Of a stretch of 64,000 nucleotides of DNA, positions 25,816 to 33,976 are shown one piece after another. The stretch is from DATLGB01 sp038232275 (GTDB taxonomy: Bacteria > Actinomycetota > Thermoleophilia > Solirubrobacterales > Solirubrobacteraceae): positions 1-64,000 of the forward strand of contig JBBSIC010000012.1 in assembly GCA_038232275.1 (NCBI GenBank), in the 5' to 3' direction. The notes under the pieces are model-generated. The model was not told the origin of the DNA. It did not search any database and worked only from the letters and a program-made list of their open reading frames with translations. A program made the translations under genes and the position numbers. Numbering within the stretch: position 1 is the first letter of the stretch; each line of letters opens with the position of its first letter.

Positions 25816-25902
25816 CGGGGCCCACGCGCCGGCCCGGAGCATTCGTCGCAGATACGGCATCAAATGGATGCGCAATCTGCGGATGCTTGCCGGGGCCCAC
25901 GC
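25816..25902. repeat. dispersed palindrome, copy A, between 12-bp direct repeats
   Basis: In the 230-bp spacer between the convergent htpX and gluconokinase genes a long imperfect hairpin is built from GCAGAT (25848-25853), GGCATC (25856-25861), GATGC (25867-25871) and ATCTGC (25875-25880), with arms extending outward through GCAT/ATGC. It matches the palindrome at 32.25 kb. CGGGGCCCACGC occurs on both sides (25816-25827 and 25891-25902), which resembles a duplication around a small inserted element. Confidence 0.6.
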
Positions 25903-25982
25903 ACGCTTCCCGAGCCCTGCCCGTACCCAGCCGAGCCGGAAGCGCCGGACCGGCGATGGCGATCACAGGGCACGGCGCCTTC

Positions 25983-27380
25983 CTACCCCTCCTCGCGTAG
26001 CGCGCGGAACGCCGGCAGCAGGGCGTCGTAGACGCCCTCGAAGGTTGGGCGCAGCCGGTCGTAGACCGCGGCGGCTGCGGGATCGGGCTCGACGGTCTCG
26101 GTGACCGCGATCAGGCCCGCCGCCCGCCCGATCGAGTCGGCGATGCCCAACGCCTCCATCCCCAGCAGCGCCGCGCCGAAGGCCGAGCCCTCGCGGGCGG
26201 CGGTGAAGCCGACGGGCATCCCGAGGGCGTCCGCCAGCGTCTGCCGCCACAGCTCAGAGCGCGCGAACCCACCCGTGGCGCGGATCTCCCGGACCTCGTA
26301 GCCCGCGTCGTCCAGGGAGGCGAGCACGAGGGCGAGCTGCTGGCAGACCCCCTCGAGCGCCGCCCGCACCAGGTGCCCGCGGCCGTGGGCGTGGCTGAGC
26401 CCGACGTAGGCCCCGCGCGGGAGCGCGCTCCAGTGCGGCGCGCGCTCGGAGAGCAGGTACGGGAGCATGATCAGCCCCTCGCTTCCGGGCGGGACCGCGG
26501 CGGCCTCGTCGAGCAGGGCCTCGATCGGGGCGTGGAACGTCTCCGACAGCCACTCGAGCACGACGCCGCCGTTGTTGATCGCCCCGCCGACGGTCCAGCG
26601 CCCCGGGGTCAGCGCGTAGCAGAAGATGCGGCCCGCGCGGTCGACCGCCGGATCCTCGACCATCAGTCGCAGAGCGCCGCTGGTGCCGATCGAGCACGCC
26701 GCCACGCCGGGCTCGACGGCGCCGACGCCGAGGTTGGCCAGCGGCCCGTCGCCCGCGCCGACGATCACGTCGCCGAGCCGCTGCTTGGCCGGCACGAGCC
26801 GCGGCAGCTGACCGGGCTCGACGCCCGCGAGCGCCAGCGCCTCCGGGTCCCAGTCGAGCGTCGACAGGCGCATCAGCCCGGTGCCCGACGCGACGGAGTG
26901 GTCGATCACCCACTCCCCGGTCAGCCGGTGCACGACGAGCTCCTTGACGCCGGCCCAGCGCCGCGCCGCGGCGAACGTCTCCGGCTCGCACTCGCGCATC
27001 CAGCAGAGCTTGGCCAGGGGGGACATGGGATGCAGCGGCGTGCCCGTGCGCGCGTGCAGCTCGGGGTGCTCGGCCTTCAGCCGCTCGGCCTGCACGCTCG
27101 CGCGCGTGTCGCCCCAGGTGATCAGCGGGGTCACCGGCCGGTCGCGCGCGTCGAGCCCGACGAGCGAGTGCATGGCGGAGCTGAACGCGACCGGCCCGGC
27201 CTCCGGCACGAGCCCCATGACCGCGTCGACCACGGCGACGGGATCCTGCTCCACCCAGCCCGGCTGCGGCTCGTGCAGCTCGTAGCCGGCGTCCGAGCGC
27301 CCGTGCATCGCCCCGTCGGCGTCGAAGGCCGCCGCCTTCGCGCTCGTGGTGCCGATGTCGACGCCGACGACCGCCGTCAC
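25983..27380 (-). CDS. gluconokinase-like FGGY sugar kinase
   Basis: A 465-residue FGGY-family kinase. The N-terminal phosphate loop VVGVDIGTTSAKAAAFD, the ACSIGTSGALRLM adenosine-side segment and ATGGFARSELWRQTLAD are all typical. Similarity to GntK-type gluconate kinases (for example GGAINNGGVVLEWL) makes gluconate phosphorylation to 6-phosphogluconate the likely reaction. The GTG start overlaps the stop of a 24-codon open frame resembling the end of a gluconate permease, which supports the substrate guess. Confidence 0.83.
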   Translation of the reverse strand: MTAVVGVDIGTTSAKAAAFDADGAMHGRSDAGYELHEPQPGWVEQDPVAVVDAVMGLVPEAGPVAFSSAMHSLVGLDARDRPVTPLITWGDTRASVQAERLKAEHPELHARTGTPLHPMSPLAKLCWMRECEPETFAAARRWAGVKELVVHRLTGEWVIDHSVASGTGLMRLSTLDWDPEALALAGVEPGQLPRLVPAKQRLGDVIVGAGDGPLANLGVGAVEPGVAACSIGTSGALRLMVEDPAVDRAGRIFCYALTPGRWTVGGAINNGGVVLEWLSETFHAPIEALLDEAAAVPPGSEGLIMLPYLLSERAPHWSALPRGAYVGLSHAHGRGHLVRAALEGVCQQLALVLASLDDAGYEVREIRATGGFARSELWRQTLADALGMPVGFTAAREGSAFGAALLGMEALGIADSIGRAAGLIAVTETVEPDPAAAAVYDRLRPTFEGVYDALLPAFRALREEG

Positions 27381-27451
27381 ACGAACACGCTCAGCACGAG
27401 CACGCAGGCGAAGCCCACGACGGAGATCAGCGTGTCGCGCCCTGTCCACAT
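27377..27451 (-). pseudogene. 24-codon open frame, probable relic of a GntP-type gluconate permease
   Basis: An ATG at 27451 opens 24 codons (MWTGRDTLISVVGFACVL and on) ending in one hydrophobic helix. Its stop overlaps the kinase GTG (GTGA). The sequence looks like the last transmembrane helix of GntP-family permeases, which commonly precede gluconokinase. Upstream in frame there are only ten more sense codons before a TAG, and then the divergent PspAB gene begins. Either the permease was deleted up to its C-terminus or this is a small membrane peptide. The homology is from memory of the family. Confidence 0.4.
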
Positions 27452-27500
27452 CGGTATCGGGAGCACTGTGCCCGGCCTGACCGGGGGCTAGGCTCGGGCC

Positions 27501-28070
27501 ATGGGCTTCTTCGACGTGCTCAAGGGCAAGAGCAAGCTGCGCCAGCCCACCGACGACCGGCTCTTCGCGATGTCGACCGCGTACATCACGATGGACACGC
27601 AGGGCCTGCACCCGGTCGGCAGGGCGGCCATCGTCTTCCAGCCGCTGGGCACGGCCGACTTCGACGCCATCGTCACCGAGATGACCGAGCTCCTGCACGC
27701 CACGGGCGAGGAGAACGACACCACGATCGAGTCCCGCGACGACGCCTTCGGCTACCGCTTCATGGTGCTCGGCGACACGGACTTCGAGGATCTCGTGGTC
27801 GGCCTCAACGCGGTCTCCAGCGCCTTACGCGACGGCGGCTACGGCGACCGGATCCTCGCCGCCCTGTTCCCCTTCGAAGACGACCAGGGCAAGCGCGTCC
27901 ACTGGATCTACAACTTCAAGCGCGCGACCTTCTACCCGATGGTCCCCGGGCCCGGCAAGCAGACCCGGGACAACGAGCGCGAGCTGCGCCTCAAGGCGCA
28001 GATGGGGACCGACCTGCCGATCGAGCAGGATCTCGGCCGCTGGTTCCCGCTCTGGGACGTGCCGCTGTAG
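27501..28070 (+). CDS. PspA-associated protein PspAB
   Basis: A 189-residue protein matching the actinobacterial PspAB family, found next to PspA and of unknown biochemical role. The N-terminal MGFFDVLKGKSKLRQP, then DRLFAMSTAYITM, DAFGYRFMVLGDTDFEDLVV and HWIYNFKRATFYPMVP are characteristic. No membrane segment is visible. It is convergent with the pspA-pspAA pair, 6 bp apart, so it is in the neighbourhood but not in the same transcript. Confidence 0.82.
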   Translation: MGFFDVLKGKSKLRQPTDDRLFAMSTAYITMDTQGLHPVGRAAIVFQPLGTADFDAIVTEMTELLHATGEENDTTIESRDDAFGYRFMVLGDTDFEDLVVGLNAVSSALRDGGYGDRILAALFPFEDDQGKRVHWIYNFKRATFYPMVPGPGKQTRDNERELRLKAQMGTDLPIEQDLGRWFPLWDVPL

Positions 28071-28076
28071 GGCTGA

Positions 28077-28355
28077 TCAGTCCGGGATCAGGCCGTCGCC
28101 CGTGAACTCCGTCTTCGCCTCGGCGAAGGACAGGTCCGGCGGCGGCAGGATCACGTCAGAGCCCTCGAGCTCGTCGTCGCCGAGCAGCGTGCCCTCGCTG
28201 CGCACCAGCGCGAGCATCTGGCCGAACAGCTGCTTATAGGCGGCCTCGTCGTTGCCGTCCACGGCCTTCACGGTCTCGTTGTCGAGCTCGTTGAGCTTCG
28301 CGGCGACGTCGTCGGACAGGCGGTACTGGTTCTCCGTCGAGATCCGGGCGATCAC
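28077..28355 (-). CDS. PspA-associated protein PspAA
   Basis: A 92-residue protein of the PspAA family. It starts MIARISTENQYRLSDDVAAKL, continues with LNELDNETVKAVDGNDE and ends acidic (DLSFAEAKTEFTGDGLIPD). It overlaps pspA by 4 bp (ATGA), so the two are co-translated. PspAA is a conserved companion of PspA in actinobacteria and archaea; it probably modulates PspA, but that is family knowledge rather than visible here. Confidence 0.85.
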   Translation of the reverse strand: MIARISTENQYRLSDDVAAKLNELDNETVKAVDGNDEAAYKQLFGQMLALVRSEGTLLGDDELEGSDVILPPPDLSFAEAKTEFTGDGLIPD

Positions 28356-29134
28356 GCCTGGCCCTCGGTCGTCTTCGGCTGCGGGGCGGAGCCGGTCTCA
28401 AGCGACGGCGCCGCGGGCGCGGTGCCCGGGCCGAGCTCGGCCTTCATCTTGGCCAGCTCGTCGTCGACCGCGGCACCCGTGCTGAGCTGGGAGAGCTGCT
28501 TGTCGATGTCGTCCTGGCCGTCGCCGAGCGCGAGGCTGTCGTCGAAGGCGCCGGCCGCGTCGAGCTCGTCCATCGCCCCCGCGCGGGCGCGCATGTTCTC
28601 GGTCTTGTCCTGCGCGCGCTGCATCGCGAGGCCGACGTCGGCCATCTCCTCGCCGACGCCGGACGCGGCCTCGGAGATCTTCACGGATGCCTCCGCGGCG
28701 GAGTACTGCGCCTTGATGACCTCCTTCTTGGTGCGGAACTGCTCGAGCTTGGTGGCGAGCTTCTGCTGCTTGTCGATCAGCGACTGCTGCTGGCCCTCGA
28801 GCTCGACGACCTGGGCGTCGAGCCCCTGCAGCTCGGTCTGGGCGAAGTTCTTGCGCTCCAGCGCCGTGCGGGCGAGATCCTCGCGGCCCTGGGAGAGCGC
28901 CTGGCGGGCCTGGGCGTCGAGCTTGGGCAGCGACGCCTGGATCTTGTCGGCCTGCAGCTGGAGCCGCTTCTTGGCGGTCACCACGTCGGCGATGCCCTTC
29001 TTGACCTGCTGGAGCATCTCCATCTGCTTCTGGTAGGAGTAGTCCAGGGCCTCACCGGGGTCTTCGGCCCGGTCGAGCATTCTTGAGATCTTGGCCTTTA
29101 TGACCGTGGACATGCGTCCAGTGACTCCCGGCAC
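28352..29134 (-). CDS. pspA: phage shock protein A (PspA/IM30)
   Basis: A 260-residue ESCRT-III-like membrane-stress protein. The sequence is largely coiled coil from about residue 25 to 200 (for example KRLQLQADKIQASLPKLD, then KLATKLEQFRTKKEVIKAQ), followed by an acidic linker and a Pro/Ala tail. The start is the GTG at 29134 because AGGAGG lies 6 bases before it; the ATG seven codons downstream has no comparable site. It is divergent from a thioesterase gene, 45 bp apart. Confidence 0.9.
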   Translation of the reverse strand: MPGVTGRMSTVIKAKISRMLDRAEDPGEALDYSYQKQMEMLQQVKKGIADVVTAKKRLQLQADKIQASLPKLDAQARQALSQGREDLARTALERKNFAQTELQGLDAQVVELEGQQQSLIDKQQKLATKLEQFRTKKEVIKAQYSAAEASVKISEAASGVGEEMADVGLAMQRAQDKTENMRARAGAMDELDAAGAFDDSLALGDGQDDIDKQLSQLSTGAAVDDELAKMKAELGPGTAPAAPSLETGSAPQPKTTEGQA

Positions 29135-29179
29135 GCGCTTCCTCCTGCTAAATCGAAATCGGTCCTGAGGAGCCTACCG

Positions 29180-29668
29180 ATGCACGTAAAGCCCGTTTCA
29201 GACTCGCGCTCGACACTCGTCCACTGGATGGGCGTGACGGACATCAACTCGGCCGGATACGTGCACGGCGGCACCGTGATGAAGCTCTGCGACGAGGTTG
29301 CCGGCATCGCCGCCATCCGCCACTCGAGCTGCCGCGTCGTCACCGGCGGCGTCGACCGCGTGACCTTCCTCGAGCCCATCGAGCGGGGCGAGCTGGTGAC
29401 CTTCACCGCGTCGGTGAACGCGGTCTGGCGGACGTCGATGGAGGTCGGCGTCCGGGTCACGGCCGAGAGACCGCGCGGCGGGCGAGGGCCGCGGCACACC
29501 AACAGCGCCTACTTCACGATGGTCGCCCTCGACGAGGAGGGCTCGCCCACGCCCGTGCCGCAGCTGCAGACACAGACCCCGGACGAGGAGCGCCGGGAGC
29601 GGGAGGCGCAGACGCGGCGGCGCAACCGCCTCGCCGAGCGCGAGGAGATCCGTCGGGGACCCGCCTAG
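29180..29668 (+). CDS. acyl-CoA thioesterase, hotdog fold
   Basis: A 162-residue hotdog-fold acyl-CoA hydrolase. The core GYVHGGTVMKLCDEVAGIAA includes the conserved HGG/D residues on the hotdog helix, followed by VVTGGVDRVTFLEPIERGELV. The C-terminal ~40 residues are highly charged (TPDEERREREAQTRRRN). It is divergent from pspA. The preferred acyl chain cannot be judged. Confidence 0.85.
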   Translation: MHVKPVSDSRSTLVHWMGVTDINSAGYVHGGTVMKLCDEVAGIAAIRHSSCRVVTGGVDRVTFLEPIERGELVTFTASVNAVWRTSMEVGVRVTAERPRGGRGPRHTNSAYFTMVALDEEGSPTPVPQLQTQTPDEERREREAQTRRRNRLAEREEIRRGPA

Positions 29669-29699
29669 GGCCGAGGCGATATCGGCCCGGGGACCCTGA

Positions 29700-30329
29700 T
29701 CAGAAGCCGTCCGGATGGCGGCGCTTGAAGCCGCGCTGGCGGCGGGCGTTCTTGCGCCAGCGCGGGCCCTTGCCGCTCGAGCGCCTCTCGCCGGCCGCGC
29801 TGGTGTCGAGCCGGAGCCCGGCGATCACGGCGTAGGCGTGCCCGGAGTTGGCGAAGACCGTGATCCAGGCGCCCTTGCCCCTCGCGCCCCAGGACTCAAA
29901 CGACGAGGAGTCCAGCGGCGCGTCGAGCAGGCTGCCGCCGTGCAGGGCGTAGGAGATGGCGCCCGAGCAGTCGTAGCCCGTGGACGAGAAGGTGCGGTTG
30001 TGACCGCCGCCGTAGGTGTACGGCCGGCCGACGATGTCGTTGGCGGCGAAGATCGCGTTCTGGACCTCCACGGGCGCGTCCTGCGGCGCGGCGGCGTACC
30101 CGGTCCTGAGGCGCTTGGCCTTGGTGCCGGCGACGAACGTGCGCGGCGTGGCGGTCGGATCGACGCCGTACTGGGCGCCGCCGGTGACGACGGGGTCCCC
30201 TGGGGCGGGGGCGGGCGTGGGCGCGGGAGCCGCGGTGGGATCGGCGCCGCCGGTGCCCTGTGCCGGCGCCGCGGCGGGAGCCACGAGCACGAGCACCATG
30301 ATCGTCAACAGCAGGGTGAGTCCCCGCAT
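29700..30329 (-). CDS. secreted NlpC/P60 peptidoglycan hydrolase
   Basis: A 209-residue exported cysteine peptidase that would cut wall stem peptides. A signal peptide (MRGLTLLLTIMVLVLVAPA) is followed by a Pro/Ala linker, then an NlpC/P60 domain with the catalytic cysteine in GYDCSGAISYAL and the histidine in NSGHAYAVIAGL. The C-terminus is strongly basic (KGPRWRKNARRQRGFKRR), suited to binding the anionic wall. AAAGAGG precedes the ATG by about 9 bases and sits directly after a c-di-AMP riboswitch, which probably controls expression. Confidence 0.9.
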   Translation of the reverse strand: MRGLTLLLTIMVLVLVAPAAAPAQGTGGADPTAAPAPTPAPAPGDPVVTGGAQYGVDPTATPRTFVAGTKAKRLRTGYAAAPQDAPVEVQNAIFAANDIVGRPYTYGGGHNRTFSSTGYDCSGAISYALHGGSLLDAPLDSSSFESWGARGKGAWITVFANSGHAYAVIAGLRLDTSAAGERRSSGKGPRWRKNARRQRGFKRRHPDGF

Positions 30330-30344
30330 CGGTCGAAACCTCTT

Positions 30345-30475
30345 TCATCGGCCTGCGGGGTTAGCTGACGGGCTACCGCGGAAAGAGCCGCGGTTCGCGA
30401 GTTTGCGCTCGCGATTCGCCCCAACTGCCTGGGTCCCCCGTTCCCCGACCTCTTGCCGGGGACTCGGCATGTCAA
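30345..30475 (-). promoter_or_regulatory. c-di-AMP riboswitch (ydaO/yuaA type)
   Basis: The leader of the NlpC/P60 gene reads, on the minus strand, as an actinobacterial ydaO element: ACGGGGGACCCAGGCAGTTG, then GGGGCGAATC, a CGCGAG-cgcaaa-CTCGCG stem, a CCGCGG-ctcttt-CCGCGG stem, and the conserved end GCCCGTCAGCTAACCCCGCA-GGC. These blocks and their order match elements found ahead of rpf and NlpC/P60 genes. Binding of c-di-AMP normally turns such genes off. Exact 5' boundary is approximate. Confidence 0.88.
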
Positions 30476-30597
30476 CTACAACCTGCGGCCCGCAACGTAG
30501 CAGCCGCGGTGCCCATCTTGCTGCCCACCTCTTCGGCAGCGACCACCAGGGACCCTTTAGCCCCGGTTGTGCCGGGTGGTTACAGTCCGGACTCGAA

Positions 30598-31791
30598 ATG
30601 CGGCTCGCGACGATGGTCTCATGCGCGGCGCTGGTGCTGCTCACGGGCTGTGGCGGGTCGAAGGACAGCTCGGGGACGAGGACCAACCCGTCGGCGCCGG
30701 TGCTCGGCCAGCCCGCCAAGACCAGCGCGGGGGCCAAGCAGGCGGCGCTCGCGCTCGGCTTCCCGGGCTTCGCGACCAAGAACACGACGCGCGTGGGCGG
30801 CGCGGATCCGATCGCCGACGCGGCGGGGGTCGCGCAGGCGGTCTACCCCGGCGCCGCGGCCGACTCCCGCCCGGGCGCCGTGACGATCGTCGACGCCGCA
30901 GACTTCCGGTCCTCGATCTCGGCCGCCCAACTCATGAGCCGGCCGCTGCGCGCCCCCGTCCTGTACTCGCAGGCCGGCAAGGTCCCCCGGGCCACCCAGG
31001 ACGCGATCGACGCCCTCAAGCCCACGGGCGCGCAGAAGGCCGGCCAGGCCCAGGTCATCCGCGTCGGGACCGCGGCGGCGAAGCCCGACGGCCTGAAGTC
31101 CACGGACATCGGCGGCACCGATCCGGCCGTGATCGCCCGCGCGGTCGACCGGCTCGTGACGTCGGCCGCCGGCAAGCAGTCTGACGCCGTGATCGTCGCG
31201 CCGTCCTCGAGACCCGCCTTCGCCATGCCCGCCGCCGGCTTGTCCGCCAAGACCGGCGCGCCGGTGCTGTGGGCGGACGCGAACAAGCTCCCGCCGGCCA
31301 CGCGCGCAGCCATCAAGTCCCGCCGGCGCCCGCGGATCTACGTCATCGGGCCGGCGGCGGGCATCTCGGACAAGCTCCTCGCACGGCTGAAGAAGCTCGG
31401 GACGGCCGAGCGCGTCTCGGGTGCCGACCCCGTCGCCAACGCGATCGCCGTCGCGCGCTATGCCGACGGCGGCTTCGGCTGGAACCTCGTCGACCCGGGC
31501 CACGGGCTCGTCTTCGCGTCCGTCGACCGCCCGGGCGAGGCCGCGGCGGCCGCCGCCCTGGCGGGCTCGGGCACCTACGGCCCGCTGCTGCTGGTCACCG
31601 ATCCGGACTCGCTGCCCAAGCCGCTCGAGGCCTATCTGCTCGACATCCAGCCCGGCTACGACAAGGACCCGGTGCGCGGCGTCTACAACCACGGCTGGCT
31701 GATGGGCGACGAGACGGCGATCTCCATCCCGGTCCAGGCCCGCCTCGACAGCCTGCTGGAGATCCAGTCCGTCGATCGCTCCGGCCGGTAG
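30598..31791 (+). CDS. cell-wall-binding repeat 2 (CWB2) lipoprotein
   Basis: A 397-residue exported protein. The ATG at 30598 gives a signal peptide with lipobox (LVLLTGC). The mature part carries at least two CWB2-type units, seen at TTRVGGADPIADAAGVAQAV (residues ~62-81) and AERVSGADPVANAIAVARYA (~270-289), with the alternating β/α pattern (RIYVIGPAAGISD, LLLVTDPDSLP). CWB2 modules bind wall polymers in S-layer proteins. It is divergent from the riboswitch-controlled hydrolase. Confidence 0.85.
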   Translation: MRLATMVSCAALVLLTGCGGSKDSSGTRTNPSAPVLGQPAKTSAGAKQAALALGFPGFATKNTTRVGGADPIADAAGVAQAVYPGAAADSRPGAVTIVDAADFRSSISAAQLMSRPLRAPVLYSQAGKVPRATQDAIDALKPTGAQKAGQAQVIRVGTAAAKPDGLKSTDIGGTDPAVIARAVDRLVTSAAGKQSDAVIVAPSSRPAFAMPAAGLSAKTGAPVLWADANKLPPATRAAIKSRRRPRIYVIGPAAGISDKLLARLKKLGTAERVSGADPVANAIAVARYADGGFGWNLVDPGHGLVFASVDRPGEAAAAAALAGSGTYGPLLLVTDPDSLPKPLEAYLLDIQPGYDKDPVRGVYNHGWLMGDETAISIPVQARLDSLLEIQSVDRSGR

Positions 31792-31873
31792 TGATGTGTC
31801 CGGAAGTTCCGTGTGTCGACGGCGCGCCGGAACGCACGGAGCTGATCGACGCGTCCACTAGGTTTCCTGTCCG

Positions 31874-32191
31874 ATGGCCGAAGCCGAGCAGCCCAAGCGC
31901 CTGAACCCCTACCACCGGGTCTCGGTCGACGACGTCCGCCAGCTGATGGGCGCGTCCACGCCGCACTTCGCGCTCCAGCTGCGCAACCGCATCGCCAAGC
32001 TCATCCGCGCGCTGCCCGCCGAGAATCCGGCCCGCCGCCTCGGCGAGCAGGAGATCGCCCGGCTCGAGCGCATCGCCTTCACGGGCGAGACGCGCGGCGA
32101 GCAGGGCCAGGACGGCGAGGCCGCGCTGCGCAGCGTCGACCCGGACGCGCCCACGCGGCGCGTCCCGGGCGGTCGCAACCCCATGGGCTAG
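31874..32191 (+). CDS. conserved-looking hypothetical protein
   Basis: A 105-residue protein of unknown function. Sequence includes KRLNPYHRVSVDDVRQLMGA, a predicted helix LRNRIAKLIRALPAENPARR and RLGEQEIARLERIAF, then a charged flexible C-terminus. It looks all-helical with no membrane segment. It stands alone on the plus strand, 82 bp after the CWB2 gene; that spacer has a GTTCCG...CGGAAC inverted repeat. Confidence 0.6.
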   Translation: MAEAEQPKRLNPYHRVSVDDVRQLMGASTPHFALQLRNRIAKLIRALPAENPARRLGEQEIARLERIAFTGETRGEQGQDGEAALRSVDPDAPTRRVPGGRNPMG

Positions 32192-32508
32192 CAGCCACCG
32201 CGCCACCCCGGCCGGCGCGCGACCGGAGAGGATTCCGGTCGTCGCAGATTGGGCATCTATGAGATGCCAAATCTGCGGATGCCCGAACACATTCACTTCG
32301 CCCAGGCGGAGACAGCGCATCGATGGGGTTGCGGCCCTGACCGTCGCGCCGGATATCGCGCACGCCTCCCTCAATGCCGCCGTTGGCCGTCCCGCCGTCA
32401 GCGTGCGTCGTGGCCCCCGGGAGGGGGACCGAACGCCCGCGTTGACTCCCAGGCCACGGCAGATTGTGCAGTTCACGGGGGAAATGCACAGAAGCGCCGC
32501 CCACACCC
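32192..32508. other. 317-bp non-coding spacer with several hairpins
   Basis: This spacer between convergent genes contains no convincing gene. It holds GACCGG/CCGGTC (32221-32240), the dispersed palindrome copy B (32244-32276) and GTGCAgTT...AAaTGCAC (32466-32489). A short frame starting at 32259 with several cysteines begins inside the palindrome and looks fortuitous. The antisense frame there is also unconvincing. Confidence 0.55.
32244..32276. repeat. dispersed palindrome, copy B
   Basis: The clearest copy of the family: GCAGATT-g-GGCATCT (32244-32258) pairs with AGATGCC-a-AATCTGC (32262-32276) over 15 positions with one mismatch and a 3-base loop. Flanks CGTC before and GGATGC after are shared with copy A at 25.85 kb, and GCAGATTTGGC is shared with copy C at 62.46 kb. 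Confidence 0.7.
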
Positions 32509-33696
32509 CTACCGGGCCACCCCCAGCCGGCGCGCGACCACGCCGACCAGCGAGCCCTGGGCCAGGACGGAGAGCAGCACGACGACGAAGACGACCCCGT
32601 AGAGCCGCTCCGCGCCGTCCACCCCGCCCAGCAGGGCGAAGGCCGCGAGCAGGATCGGCACCGCGCCCTTCAGGCCGCTCCAGGCGATGAAGGCGCGCTC
32701 GCTGCGCGTCAGCGACGCCCGCGCGAGCGTCACCACCACCGTCAGCGGCCGGGCGACGAGCGCGAGGACAAGGGCCAGCACCGCGCCGTCGAACCAGGTG
32801 CTCGCGGGCAGCGACGTGATCGGGACCGTGAGGCCGAGGGCGATGAAGACGACGATCTCCCCGAGACCGGCCAGCGAGCTGTGGAAGCGCCCGATCTCCG
32901 CGCGCAGCGGCACGTCGGCGTCCCCGAGGATCAGGCCGGCGACGAAGACGGCCAGAAAGCCGGAGCCGCCGGCGAGCGACGTCACCGCGTAGAGGACGAG
33001 GACGAGCACGAGCACGAGCACGGGGTACAGCGGCTCGCTGCCGAGGCGGACGCGGTGCAGGCCCCGGACCAGCAGCCAGGCGCCCGCGAGCCCGAGGACG
33101 GCGCCGACCACCATCTCGACCGCGAAGGTCTCGACCACGACCGCAAACGTGGCGTCGGGGTGGGTGGCGAGGTCGACCATGCCGATCATCAGCGCGATGC
33201 CGGCCGGGTCGTTGAACCCGGCCTCGCCCTCGAGCGTCGTCTTGGAGCGGCCCGCGAGCTCGCGGCCGCCGAGCACGGAGAACATGACGGCGGGATCCGT
33301 CGGCGCCAGCGCCGCGCCGAGGACGCCCGCAAGCGTCCAGCCGAAACCGAGCAGCAGGTGCGCGGCCAGCGCGACCAGCGCGGCGGTCGCGAACGTCCCC
33401 AGGATCCCCAGCGACAGCACCGGGCCGGCGGAGGCCAGCATGCGCCGGCGTCCGATGTCCAGGCCGCCGTTGAGCAGGATCACCACCAGCACGACGACGG
33501 CGATGCGCTCGACGTCGCGGACCGCCAGCGCACGGCCAAGCCCGGAGAACGCGTCGGAGGCGAAGGCCGCTGCCACGAGGAAGACGACGGGCGCGGGGAC
33601 CGGCAGCCGGTCGCTGACCTTGGTCGACAGCACGGCCGCCCCGAGCGCACCGGAGACCACGAGGACGATGAGGGCGAAGTCGGCGAGTTCGGTCAT
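32509..33696 (-). CDS. cation:proton antiporter (CPA1/NhaP type)
   Basis: A 395-residue membrane antiporter exchanging Na+ or K+ for protons. About 11-12 hydrophobic segments are visible. Family motifs include LGAALAPTDPAVMFSVLGG, the ion-site segment GEAGFNDPAGIALMI, and GFLAVFVAGLILGD. It lacks the C-terminal TrkA-C domain of NhaP2 proteins, ending shortly after the last helix. The ion cannot be assigned from sequence. Confidence 0.88.
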   Translation of the reverse strand: MTELADFALIVLVVSGALGAAVLSTKVSDRLPVPAPVVFLVAAAFASDAFSGLGRALAVRDVERIAVVVLVVILLNGGLDIGRRRMLASAGPVLSLGILGTFATAALVALAAHLLLGFGWTLAGVLGAALAPTDPAVMFSVLGGRELAGRSKTTLEGEAGFNDPAGIALMIGMVDLATHPDATFAVVVETFAVEMVVGAVLGLAGAWLLVRGLHRVRLGSEPLYPVLVLVLVLVLYAVTSLAGGSGFLAVFVAGLILGDADVPLRAEIGRFHSSLAGLGEIVVFIALGLTVPITSLPASTWFDGAVLALVLALVARPLTVVVTLARASLTRSERAFIAWSGLKGAVPILLAAFALLGGVDGAERLYGVVFVVVLLSVLAQGSLVGVVARRLGVAR

Positions 33697-33741
33697 GGCG
33701 AAGCGGCGCCGACCAGTCTTCCCGGCTCACCAGGGCGGACT

Positions 33742-33903
33742 CTATCCGCGCGGGCGGCGCCCCGCGAGGCTCGCGCGGGCGGCGTGGCGCTTGGGCGCGA
33801 GGCGCTCCGAGCGCGGCGGCGCGAACCCCCGGTGCGGCGGGCCGTCGTGCTGCGCCTCGGCCAGGAGCTGCCGCAGCAGGACGAAGAGCAGTATCTCCCT
33901 CAT
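33742..33903 (-). CDS. small basic hypothetical protein
   Basis: A possible 53-residue protein (MREILLFVLLRQLLAEAQ, then a His/Pro/Arg-rich tail ending RASLAGRRPRG). Almost every codon ends in G or C, consistent with coding in this genome, and a hydrophobic N-terminal helix precedes the basic tail. It lies between the antiporter and the divergent xseA. No ribosome-binding site stands out and no family is recognised. Confidence 0.4.
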   Translation of the reverse strand: MREILLFVLLRQLLAEAQHDGPPHRGFAPPRSERLAPKRHAARASLAGRRPRG

Positions 33904-33976
33904 CGACGGGTTCACGTCTGGGCACCACGGTACCGTGGACGGGTGACGATGCGCGCCGTGACCTGCGGGGCCTGCC

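Noticed and set aside
32259..32690. Plus-strand frame beginning MRCQICGCPNTF, looking like a CxxC zinc protein
   Set aside because: Its start codons are the arm of a dispersed palindrome, copy A does not preserve the reading frame, and it runs antisense into the antiporter.
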